Part shown: piece after piece, positions 24,096-30,616 of the stretch | Layout: every line of letters starts with the position of its first letter | Position numbering within the stretch: the stretch's first letter is position 1 | IMG/VR virus record: IMGVR_UViG_3300008952_000207 | Span: 1 to 30,616 of that record | Length of the DNA stretch: 30,616 bases | Direction: 5' to 3' (one strand) | DNA from: a virus | Notes under the pieces: model-generated | Database searches by the model: none | Told to the model about the DNA's origin: nothing | Seen by the model: the letters and a program-made list of their open reading frames with translations, nothing else | Translations under genes and position numbers: made by a program

Positions 24096-25793
24096 TTATT
24101 TTGAAGATTGTACCGAGCTTACAACTGCAGCTTCTAAATCTTCAGCATCTCGCATCGCTTCAACGCCGGCTAGATGCCTATCTGCTGCATCCTCATCCGT
24201 ACAAGCATCGCCGCCACAATCTACCAAAAAGAATCTTCCAATGTTATCAGTTAAAGATGCTAGCGCGTTAAACATTACAATTAGATCATCATTCATTTGT
24301 GACGCAGCAAGTGCAAAAAAGTCTTCCACTGTTTTTGTGGTTATCTTAAGTGTGCCTAACTTGCCGGCATCACCGCCAGCATTTCCTGCCATTCCCATAT
24401 AATGAGAGGGGCTAATGTGAAACTGTGTTTCGCCCTTGGCACCGGTCACTCCTGGGGCTGGCTCAAGAACTGTGCCATCGGGCAAAGTAACGCCGCTTTG
24501 TATTGCCTGGAATAACTTTTGACTATCCCAGCCTTCGTCTCTAAGCTTGGCCCATTGGCCTAGTTGCTCTACGCTTCCCCATAGTTTATTCGTAGCTGAT
24601 GTAGCGGCGCCGAAGAGTTCATCTGTAGCGCCCTTTTTCTTGACATATTGCTTTCTGACTGATGCACCGCCAACTCCGCCGCGCGCGTAAAGTGCTAAGT
24701 CTGCTGTTAATATAGTTTTTTCAGGATCAATCAGGCCTTCCGGAGATATTCCTTGAAGGTTCATAAGTTCAGCAGTCCTCCCGCCCTCGGCGTCCACCTG
24801 AACCATTCCTGTTTTGGTAATCTTTCCTAGACGTAACCATTTTGTTTGTTGCCTGCCCCACTGATCTTTGCTGGAGTGTCGAATAAAGATATAGGACCCT
24901 GGGCCGGTGGCTTTAGCGTTGAGGCCCTTCTTTAACTTGACCTTTTTCCCGGGATTGTTCAAAGTAAATGTTTTCGTTTCAGTTTCGGCCACTTCTTCAT
25001 ACTCAACTGCTCCAATCCAATCAAAAAAGCTTTGGGCAGTTATATCGAATTCATAAAAAGTTACTGCTGAAATTTCTTTCTCTACTGCTGATTGATCTTT
25101 TACAACAATCACGTATCGCATAGAGTCACCGCCGCCAGCGAAATGGTTCACGAGATCCCTGAAACTCCCTTTTACGTATCCCTCCTCATTTAGAATCTTT
25201 AAACTGATTGATTCGCCAGTCTTCGATCCGCCGGGATAAATCTTAATATCAGCGATGTCTCCCTTGCTTGTTGGAACCTGTTCAGACTTTCCTCCAAACA
25301 AAGATGCCAAGAAAGGCTCCCACAGGAAGCCAGCAACAGAAGCGTTGAACTCTTTTACCATCCACACGAACTGATTCATAAACATGAGATATGAAAGTGT
25401 TTGTGGAAGAGTGGCATTGGGTAAATTATCTGAAGGGCTGTTAAAGAAATTAGTGATGGCAGTTAATTTAGCTGCTACTGCACTAGAATCTGAACCGCCT
25501 TCGTGCATACCAAGATTGCGCATCCATAATTCAAACTGGGCCCTGTCTTTGCTAGACGGTTTTTGACCTACTGAAATCTCTGTGGGTATCACATTGGGAA
25601 GCCTTAAGACGCGCGAGCGCTCCTTCGCTCCTGTTGGCACTCGGGTCGGGCCCTTCTTTTCTCCTTCGCGGAGATGTTGTGTTTCCATCTGCTCACTAAT
25701 CAAGGAGATTAGAGACTCAAAGGAAAGATCGGGAAATGGCTTTTTACTTTCGGAAAGAAAATCCGCGACAATATCTTTATTATCCATAGTCAT
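24096..25793 (-). CDS. Large phage protein with possible PD-(D/E)xK-like core
   Basis: 565 residues. Helical N-terminal region (SFESLISLISEQMET), then FNASVAGFLWEPFLASLFGG, TSKGDIADIKIYPGGSKTGE and SISLKILNEEGYVKGSFRDL. The order hydrophobic helix, G-x-x-A-D-I, strand, S-L-K is seen in nuclease-like phage proteins where K closes a PD-(D/E)xK motif, though the E-x-K acid is replaced by Ser here. Later parts are Gly-rich and beta-like, compatible with a virion component. The product could be structural, an inactive nuclease fold, or both. ATG 25793 (a second Met two codons on) after ATAGGT. Confidence 0.55.
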   Translation of the reverse strand: MTMDNKDIVADFLSESKKPFPDLSFESLISLISEQMETQHLREGEKKGPTRVPTGAKERSRVLRLPNVIPTEISVGQKPSSKDRAQFELWMRNLGMHEGGSDSSAVAAKLTAITNFFNSPSDNLPNATLPQTLSYLMFMNQFVWMVKEFNASVAGFLWEPFLASLFGGKSEQVPTSKGDIADIKIYPGGSKTGESISLKILNEEGYVKGSFRDLVNHFAGGGDSMRYVIVVKDQSAVEKEISAVTFYEFDITAQSFFDWIGAVEYEEVAETETKTFTLNNPGKKVKLKKGLNAKATGPGSYIFIRHSSKDQWGRQQTKWLRLGKITKTGMVQVDAEGGRTAELMNLQGISPEGLIDPEKTILTADLALYARGGVGGASVRKQYVKKKGATDELFGAATSATNKLWGSVEQLGQWAKLRDEGWDSQKLFQAIQSGVTLPDGTVLEPAPGVTGAKGETQFHISPSHYMGMAGNAGGDAGKLGTLKITTKTVEDFFALAASQMNDDLIVMFNALASLTDNIGRFFLVDCGGDACTDEDAADRHLAGVEAMRDAEDLEAAVVSSVQSSK

Positions 25794-25801
25794 ACCTATA
25801 A

Positions 25802-26677
25802 TTAGTTATCTAAATCGCTAGATGGCTTGTTTAATTTATTAATAATCTCATCAAGTTTTAAGCCAGCGGTATCAATCTTTCTCTTTGTCAAGTGGTAGTG
25901 ACATACAACACCATGATAATTGCCATCTGCAGCCGGCTGGTGTACGCTAGTTATGAGTTCGCCCTTCTTCGTTGGGCATGCCAATGGTATATCATAATGC
26001 TCGTTCAGAAATTCGAGTAAGGCCTCATAAGCCCAAATCTGTTGCGGATAATAGCCAAGGTGCGGCTTTAGAGTTCTGCCGTGTACAACACTGTCAGTTA
26101 ATATTGGCCTCTCTCCGTGACCTCTCTTGACGTAAGTGTTCTGGTACTTTGTGTAATAAGCATTACTGAAGTCGATACCTATAGAGTTGCTATTGACCTT
26201 TCTTATTCCAGCATGCCAGCCAATGTCATTGCAGTCCAGAAGCTGGACGATTGTCCCATCGTTATCAATAACGAAGTGAGTGGATATGTTTCTCTTCTCC
26301 AATACTCTCTTGCAAGAGTTAGCAGACAAGCATACATCCCAATGTGTTACTGCCATGTGAGGGGCGCGGCGGCCATTGTACTTCTTGTGTGTCCCGTCCT
26401 TCAAGAGGTCAATCTTAACCTTTGGCCAATCAATCGCGATCATCTGACCGTTACACAAGATACGGCTAGCTGATTTTGAAAAGGCTTCTCTGTTAGTGTT
26501 GGCTCTTCGGTAAGTTACTTCTCCCACCAGGCCATCAGCTTTCAAGTCGTGGGCTCTCTGGAATTCCGTTATCATATCCACTAGATAATCATCAAACTTG
26601 GTTGCTCCGAACCAGTTTGGGGTCCAGCCATATTTCTTTGCTGTTCTTTTGTTGTAGAGAATTTTATATAATTTCAT
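25802..26677 (-). CDS. N-acetylmuramoyl-L-alanine amidase (endolysin)
   Basis: 291 residues from ATG 26675-26677, which overlaps clpP by 14 bases; a longer frame to 26722 is unlikely. Residues about 28-60 form a peptidoglycan-binding domain (ITEFQRAHDLKADGLVGEVT). The amidase_2/PGRP domain covers about 105-270: zinc His112 (AVTHWD), FVIDNDGTIVQLLD, GWHAG, NSIGIDFSNAY, and the late C-H-Y-H...K-I-D (259-269) with the second His and Asp. It cleaves the sugar-peptide bond of the host wall. No signal peptide, so export would need a holin. The domain order (binding domain first) differs from T7 lysozyme, which lacks one. Confidence 0.9.
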   Translation of the reverse strand: MKLYKILYNKRTAKKYGWTPNWFGATKFDDYLVDMITEFQRAHDLKADGLVGEVTYRRANTNREAFSKSASRILCNGQMIAIDWPKVKIDLLKDGTHKKYNGRRAPHMAVTHWDVCLSANSCKRVLEKRNISTHFVIDNDGTIVQLLDCNDIGWHAGIRKVNSNSIGIDFSNAYYTKYQNTYVKRGHGERPILTDSVVHGRTLKPHLGYYPQQIWAYEALLEFLNEHYDIPLACPTKKGELITSVHQPAADGNYHGVVCHYHLTKRKIDTAGLKLDEIINKLNKPSSDLDN

Positions 26678-27335
26678 CTGCAATGCCCAGCTCAACAACT
26701 TCTTTAGCGTCAAGGTATACATTCATTTTCCTATCAATAAGCTTTTTAATATATCTTTTAGACATATCTGTCTCTTCTACGAGTGCGTCGATATATCTAT
26801 CCTGTGTCCATTTGGCTTCTTCAATCTCGTTTACTAAGCTGTGGAGATTGCCATGATGGCCTGCGATTACTCCATGGATCATTACGCGGCAGTTCTTACC
26901 AACTTTTCTCTTGCCCTTTGTTCCTGCTGCCAAAAGTATAACGCCGGCGGACATTACTTTCCCAAGACCATGGGTGTGTATCTCTCTGTCTGTTCTTACT
27001 AATCTCATAGTATCGTATATGCCAAACATATCTGCCGCGGATCCGCCCCAGCTAGATAAATAGAAGTTAACAGGCTTGCAATCTTCTACTGGTTCGCTAA
27101 TTTTACTTTTTAACAAAGAAGTGATGGCGTCTGCAGAGTTTTCTTCATCTATATCTCCATACAGAATTAAGCTAGACTCTTCTTGGCCGGGTAGGGTCTC
27201 ATTCCCCAAGTTAGGAAAATTGATCATCAGTGGCAATGAAGGCTCTACTTCATTTCCACCAGTTGCTTCTATTTCCCCAATCTCCTCTGAATCCGGCGTG
27301 TCCTCTGAATCCATTTTTTCTTTTGATAATTTCAT
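26664..27335 (-). CDS. ClpP-like serine protease
   Basis: 223 residues. N-terminal 45 residues are acidic and variable. Then LYGDIDEENSADAITSLLKS, SSWGGSAADMFGIYDTM, catalytic Ser129 in GKVMSAGVILLAAG, His154 in VMIHG and an Asp in IDRKMN (201). These are the ClpP/SppA-fold signatures. In phages such proteins often serve as prohead protease, or act on host or phage factors. Encoded next to the endolysin, not to a portal or capsid gene, so the role is unclear. ATG 27335 behind GGAG. Confidence 0.88.
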   Translation of the reverse strand: MKLSKEKMDSEDTPDSEEIGEIEATGGNEVEPSLPLMINFPNLGNETLPGQEESSLILYGDIDEENSADAITSLLKSKISEPVEDCKPVNFYLSSWGGSAADMFGIYDTMRLVRTDREIHTHGLGKVMSAGVILLAAGTKGKRKVGKNCRVMIHGVIAGHHGNLHSLVNEIEEAKWTQDRYIDALVEETDMSKRYIKKLIDRKMNVYLDAKEVVELGIADEII

Positions 27336-27385
27336 ATAGCAAAAACTCCAACAATATAATTAGATTTTCAAAATATTTTCTCTAA

Positions 27386-27787
27386 CTACATGCCTTTTCT
27401 TTTGTATTCCTTCTCTACATACCTCATGGCCTGTAGCCAATTGGAAAACTTCAATGTCCCTCTTAAATTTTCCGGAGTATTCAGTACTATAAACTTGATA
27501 GCGCTAGCCCTCCACTCTTTTACAAAAACCTCATCATAAGCAACTAACTTCTCTATATCGTCTTGGGATATATCGTTATCTTCTTCTTTGAAAGCCTTAT
27601 ATTTAATATCTCTGGCAACTTCCATGTGAGTGTCCGCAACTTTAAGAAGTCCAAGGCTATACAACAACATCTCGCGAAATAAGTAATTTAATTTAGATAC
27701 TCTCAATACCGCGCTCATGAGCTTGTAGCAGAAGGCTCCACAGAAAAACCATATTGCGCTGTTAAGAAGTGGGTCTTCTGATATCAT
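27386..27787 (-). CDS. Membrane protein MISEDP family, leaderless
   Basis: 133 residues from ATG 27785-27787 (MISEDPLLNSAIWFFCGAFC). An N-terminal membrane helix (about 10-30) and a helical, charged C-terminal region (SQDDIEKLVAYDEVFVKEWR, TLKFSNWLQAMRYVEKEYKR). The opening I-S-E-D-P-L-L-x-S-x-I-W-F is one I recall from T4-like marine phages, with no known function. The ATG lies six bases past TATTAT of the promoter at 27794-27822, without a ribosome-binding site. Confidence 0.7.
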   Translation of the reverse strand: MISEDPLLNSAIWFFCGAFCYKLMSAVLRVSKLNYLFREMLLYSLGLLKVADTHMEVARDIKYKAFKEEDNDISQDDIEKLVAYDEVFVKEWRASAIKFIVLNTPENLRGTLKFSNWLQAMRYVEKEYKRKGM

Positions 27788-27793
27788 GTCTAT

Positions 27794-27822
27794 ATAATAA
27801 CACAAAATAAAAAGCCCGTCAA
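27794..27822 (-). promoter_or_regulatory. Sigma-70 promoter embedded in a terminator
   Basis: TTGACG (27817-27822), 17 bases, TATTAT (27794-27799). The -35 lies in the loop and stem of the hairpin at 27811-27833, so termination and re-initiation share sequence. ATG follows six bases after the -10. Confidence 0.75.
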
Positions 27823-27833
27823 GGACGGGCTTT
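27811..27833 (-). terminator. Rho-independent terminator
   Basis: Stem AAAGCCCGTC / GACGGGCTTT with the loop CTT, followed on the minus strand by TTTTATTTTG. It ends the transcript of the acidic protein gene (27857-28516). Confidence 0.9.
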
Positions 27834-27856
27834 CTAAAAAATCAAATTAAAGCGTT

Positions 27857-28516
27857 TTATTTATTGTTCTTAGTCTTCTCTAGGAGGCGACGTGCAACTC
27901 TACGAGTAACCTCATTTAGATATTCCTCGTCTAGTTCCTCTTCCACGCTGATCCCTGCAGAATCAAAATCCTCTAAAACGGGATCCTCCTCTTCTTCTCC
28001 GGCCGGCTCCTCGGGAGGTAACTCCTCGCCGCCTTCGTCACCAAGTGGCTCCTCGGGAGGTAACTCCTCGCCGCCTTCGCCGCCCTCTACGTCGATGTCG
28101 ACGGGATGGCCCTGGGAGTCAAGCTCTTGTGCGAGCGCGTCGGTTACAGCTTGAACGATTGCTGTGACATCCAAGTCGCCGCCAGCATCGCCGCCTAGAT
28201 CATCAACAGGCTCGTCCTCAAGGGGCGGAGCATCGTCAACAGGCTCGTCCATGGGAACTTCCTCGGGCGGAAGCTCCTCTTCGGGATCCTGCTCGGAAAG
28301 AAAGCCCTCTTCAGTTATTTCAGCATCCTCAGATACCTCTTCCTCTTCCTTGAGCCAACGGCCAGTGGCCTTGTTCGCCCCAGGCTTGACTTCCTTGCCC
28401 GGGCCATGGCCGGAGCATGCTTCCTCTACTTTCTCTAGAAAGTTCTCGGTGTGTGGCTTTAGGTTAGCCAGCTTCATAAACTTCCTAGTTGTGTCTTCAT
28501 TCAATAAACGCTTCAT
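27857..28516 (-). CDS. Acidic low-complexity protein, scaffold-like
   Basis: 219 residues. A helical N-terminus (MKRLLNEDTTRKFMKLANLK) and C-terminus (EYLNEVTRRVARRLLEKTKN) flank about 120 residues of Glu/Asp/Pro/Gly sequence, including two copies of GGEELPPEEP. The composition and layout resemble prohead core or scaffold-type proteins of T4-like phages, but this is inference. ATG 28516 behind AAGGAGAAAGCAA. It is followed by a strong terminator. Confidence 0.75.
   Translation of the reverse strand: MKRLLNEDTTRKFMKLANLKPHTENFLEKVEEACSGHGPGKEVKPGANKATGRWLKEEEEVSEDAEITEEGFLSEQDPEEELPPEEVPMDEPVDDAPPLEDEPVDDLGGDAGGDLDVTAIVQAVTDALAQELDSQGHPVDIDVEGGEGGEELPPEEPLGDEGGEELPPEEPAGEEEEDPVLEDFDSAGISVEEELDEEYLNEVTRRVARRLLEKTKNNK
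28005..28079 (-). repeat. Two perfect 33-base tandem-type repeats in the acidic gene
   Basis: Bases 28005-28037 and 28047-28079 are identical; the period of 42 bases (14 codons) keeps the frame. They encode the GGEELPPEEP units. Confidence 0.92.
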
Positions 28517-28592
28517 TTGCTTTCTCCTTGTGCTTTATAAAGACTAGAACACTATCCAATATATAAATAGTCGTTATTTTCTTTAAAAGGTA

Positions 28593-28829
28593 TTAAAATT
28601 CTAACTTATTTGCAAAATCTGTTAATTTTTTCAAAGCCTTATCTTCTATCTGTTTCACTCTAACGAAACTTATATTTAATCTTTTAGCGACTTCTCTTAA
28701 AGTTAATGCTCCATTGTTTGTCACTGTCTCGCTTACGCAATTCAAGTCTGGACCGAAATCTACCCACAATCTGCAGTCCTTATTTCGGCATGGAGTTTTT
28801 GTTTTTCTGCACTTCTCTAAACAGTTCAT
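28593..28829 (-). CDS. Sigma region 4-like protein with Cys cluster
   Basis: 78 residues. Five cysteines in the first 31 residues (C3, C7, C14, C19, C31) may bind zinc. Residues 42-68 (LTLREVAKRLNISFVRVKQI...KALKKL) match sigma-70 region 4.2, the helix-turn-helix that reads -35 boxes. A stand-alone region 4 protein could redirect host RNA polymerase or act as anti-/co-sigma. Related small proteins occur in T4-like marine phages (from memory). ATG 28829 overlaps the upstream stop by four bases. Confidence 0.82.
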   Translation of the reverse strand: MNCLEKCRKTKTPCRNKDCRLWVDFGPDLNCVSETVTNNGALTLREVAKRLNISFVRVKQIEDKALKKLTDFANKLEF

Positions 28830-29167
28830 AGGTCGGGATGTTCCTCCGCTAAAACGTCGAAAATCTCCTCTAGATCTCTACTATCAAGTCTATATTGTTT
28901 TCCAACTTTCTTGCCTTCTTCTATAAGTTTTTTATTTTTAGCCCTCTTGTTCTTGCCCTGCAATTCATATTGTTCTTTAAAATCATCAATATATTTCAAG
29001 ATTAGATCGTCCTTCTCTAAGTAACCTGTAATCATAGCTCTAAAGAACTGTGATTGGTTCATACCATCATATTTAAGTCTGGTTCTTAGGTCTGCTTGTC
29101 TCTTGTGAGAATCATAGAACATAAACTTTTTTCTTTCTCTTGGATTTGGTACCGGTGGTTTTTTCAT
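28826..29167 (-). CDS. Conserved basic phage protein
   Basis: 113 residues, ATG 29165-29167 after AGAGGAAGAAA, overlapping the IMPDH-like gene by four bases. MKKPPVPNPRERKKFMFYDS, then RQADLRTRLKYDGMNQSQFF and RAMITGYLEKDDLILKYIDD. The K-R-x-A-D-x-R-x-R-x-K-Y-D-G-x-x-Q-S-Q-F-F pattern looks like a ribbon-helix-helix type DNA-binding segment and is one I associate with marine T4-like phages. Possible transcription regulator (inference), next to the sigma-like gene. Confidence 0.75.
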   Translation of the reverse strand: MKKPPVPNPRERKKFMFYDSHKRQADLRTRLKYDGMNQSQFFRAMITGYLEKDDLILKYIDDFKEQYELQGKNKRAKNKKLIEEGKKVGKQYRLDSRDLEEIFDVLAEEHPDL

Positions 29168-30210
29168 TTTCTTCCTCTCATAATATGCGTAGAACTTTCT
29201 ATTTGTCCAGCATTTGTTTGCTGCGCGAATTCGCATTTATTCTGAAATTCGACAATATCTCTTGCGCCGGAATATGAAAATCCACTCTTTATACCGCCGC
29301 GAAGATCTTCTAATATATTTTGAACTTTTCCCTTGTAAGGTACAGTGGTAGAAACTCCTTCCGGAGTGGAAGTTTTAGATCTCCAATCTTTTTGAGCGGC
29401 GCTTGAAGCCATGCCCCGGTAAACTTTATATTTCTTACCGTTAGCATTGCTAAATATTTCGCCAGGAGTTTCTTTCGTGCCGGCTAACAAAGAGCCCACC
29501 ATCACGAAATCGGCACCAGCGCCGAGAGCTTTTACAATATCTCCGGATGTTTTTATGCCTCCATCAGCTATGATCTTTGTATCAAAGCTAGTCTTGGAGC
29601 AATCCAATATACTTTGTAGGGTCGGAATTCCATGGCCAGATACTATCCTAGTCGAACATATACTCCCGCCGCCGATCCCAACCCTTATGCTGTCCGCGCC
29701 CCAAGAGGCCAAAGCGCTGAAAGCCTCTAAAGTAGCTACGTTGCCAGCCATGATATGCACATCACCTTCGAACCGGTCCTTTAATGTTTTAATACATCTT
29801 TCCATCATAATATGGTGCCCATGAGCAACGTCTATACACAGCATGTCAACATCGCATGTATTATATAAATAGGTGGCGCGCTGAATATAATCCCCTGTCA
29901 TTCCAATTGCTGCCGCGCGGTAGCCTTCGACTTCCGACAAAATAATAGCCTGCTCCTCGACTGAATTGTATCGATGTACAATCCCGAAGCCTCCGGCATG
30001 TACCATCGCGTTTGCCATATTGGCGCCAGTTATTGTATCCATCGGGCTGGATATAATGGGCAACTCAAAATTCCTAGTTTCGTCTAGTGAGCTTGAGGTA
30101 TCCACTTCTTTTCTACTTTCTATATCACTATACTTAGGTACCAGTAAAACGTCCTCGAAAGAAAGCGTTTGGCGCGGTGCCGGAGGATTATAAACTAAAG
30201 ATTCTGTCAT
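29164..30210 (-). CDS. IMP dehydrogenase/GMP reductase-family enzyme
   Basis: 348 residues, a TIM barrel without CBS domains. LSFEDVLLVP near the start, PIISSPMDT, GNVAT, catalytic Cys185 in G-G-G-S-I-C-S-T-R, IADGGI-x-x-SGD and YRGMASSAA are all present. PEGV...VPYKG and GGIKSGFSYSGA lean to IMPDH, but some GMP reductases share the short form, so the direction of the reaction (IMP to XMP, or GMP to IMP) is not settled. ATG 30208-30210 behind ACAGGAGAAACGCAA; four-base overlap with the DUF3310 gene. Confidence 0.88.
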   Translation of the reverse strand: MTESLVYNPPAPRQTLSFEDVLLVPKYSDIESRKEVDTSSSLDETRNFELPIISSPMDTITGANMANAMVHAGGFGIVHRYNSVEEQAIILSEVEGYRAAAIGMTGDYIQRATYLYNTCDVDMLCIDVAHGHHIMMERCIKTLKDRFEGDVHIMAGNVATLEAFSALASWGADSIRVGIGGGSICSTRIVSGHGIPTLQSILDCSKTSFDTKIIADGGIKTSGDIVKALGAGADFVMVGSLLAGTKETPGEIFSNANGKKYKVYRGMASSAAQKDWRSKTSTPEGVSTTVPYKGKVQNILEDLRGGIKSGFSYSGARDIVEFQNKCEFAQQTNAGQIESSTHIMRGRK

Positions 30211-30539
30211 TTGCGTTTCTCCTGTAATTTTTGAATCAGTCTCTCTACATACCACTTGGCCTTTTTTAAGTCTTCAAGCGGACTTCCCTTGTACTTGTGC
30301 CTGGAAAGATACTTAATCGCATTACCTGTGTTGAAATCCATATCCCAAGATTCTATGAAATCTATCACTTCTATACCCTTATTGTAGTGATCGGGATGAT
30401 CAACTAATTCCTTTTTCTCTTTCACACATTCCTCACAAGTTTCAATAGCTATCGTATTATAAGCTTTAGGGTTCTCTCCCCCAACGGTATCATACTTCTT
30501 CAAGTGTCGCTTACATAAAGGAAAGAGTACTTTTGCCAT
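30207..30539 (-). CDS. DUF3310 protein with Cys/His N-terminus
   Basis: 110 residues from ATG 30537-30539. Residues 9-38 hold C-x2-H and C-x2-C (LCKRHLKKY, TCEECVKEK), a possible zinc ribbon. Residues 48-103 are the DUF3310 signature: DHPDHYNKGIEVIDFIE, FNTGNAIKYLSRHKYKGSPL, DLKKAKWYVERLI. T7 gp1.7, a nucleotide kinase acting on dGMP and dTMP, belongs to this family as I recall. Starts two bases after the upstream stop with no clear ribosome-binding site, so coupled translation is likely. Confidence 0.85.
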   Translation of the reverse strand: MAKVLFPLCKRHLKKYDTVGGENPKAYNTIAIETCEECVKEKKELVDHPDHYNKGIEVIDFIESWDMDFNTGNAIKYLSRHKYKGSPLEDLKKAKWYVERLIQKLQEKRK

Positions 30540-30541
30540 AC

Positions 30542-30616
30542 TTAGAAGCCATTTGGGCGCCAACCCTCTGCAACGAGTTTGCCAATATTACGGTCTCTCA
30601 TGTGTAAGTCGGCAGT
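30542..30616 (-). CDS. C-terminal end of a gene entering from the right
   Basis: An open frame from the window edge to TAA 30542-30544 encodes TADLHMRDRNIGKLVAEGWR then PNGF. A Met lies five residues in, so it might also be a 19-residue peptide. No family can be assigned from this fragment. Confidence 0.5.
   Translation of the reverse strand, partial: TADLHMRDRNIGKLVAEGWRPNGF

Noticed and set aside
27864-28547. Plus-strand Ser-rich frames opposite the acidic protein gene
   Set aside because: They are antisense shadows of Glu/Gly/Pro-rich codons; no ribosome-binding site or family, and all neighbours are on the minus strand.

Overview
The window looks like part of a large tailed-phage genome (Caudoviricetes, most likely a myovirus with T4-like marine relatives). 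Every gene I can support lies on the minus strand, so transcription runs from high to low coordinates. Genes are packed with 4- to 14-base overlaps. The set is typical of a big lytic phage: chaperonin, ClpP-type protease, amidase endolysin, sigma-like proteins, purine enzymes, glutaredoxin, tRNAs and dozens of very small proteins. Several small proteins (the sigma region 4-like protein, the basic protein beside it, and the MISEDP protein near 27.5 kb) recall proteins of marine T4-like phages, from memory only. No host can be named.

Left part (1 to about 17.1 kb): accessory or early-type region. It starts with the N-terminus of a sigma-70-like protein. Then come small hypothetical proteins, a MoxR-type AAA+ ATPase with a metallopeptidase/VWA partner, and a dense array (7.8-16.5 kb) of about 25 small proteins sharing a K-x-G-D-L-V start and a predicted all-beta core. 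The array is interrupted by four tRNA or tRNA-like genes (Lys-UUU, an odd Ile-UAU-like RNA, Leu-UAA, Arg-UCU) and a CMP/dCMP-deaminase-like gene. Twenty-five copies of one promoter (TTAA box, 15-base spacer, GTGC-TTA extended -10) punctuate this part. In six cases the start codon lies exactly seven bases past the -10, implying leaderless mRNAs.

Right part (about 17.1-30.6 kb): longer operons without that promoter, apparently driven by a few ordinary sigma-70-type promoters (near 19.57, 22.43, 24.07 and 27.81 kb). Contents are an adenylosuccinate synthetase (PurA/PurZ-like), a PAP2 phosphatase, glutaredoxin, GroEL, a large unknown protein, an amidase with a peptidoglycan-binding domain, ClpP, an acidic low-complexity protein, a sigma region 4-like protein, an IMPDH/GMP reductase-family enzyme and a DUF3310 protein. 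PurA/PurZ, IMPDH/GMPR and DUF3310 together suggest control of the purine nucleotide pool.

Most notable: (1) the promoter family with fixed leaderless geometry; (2) the K-x-G-D-L-V array, whose genes are joined by a recurring 14-base overlap that makes them look like interchangeable cassettes; (3) a PD-(D/E)xK nuclease-like gene bounded by a perfect 19-base duplication of the 3' end of the adjacent tRNA-Arg; (4) a tRNA-Ile-like gene that lacks a normal D arm.
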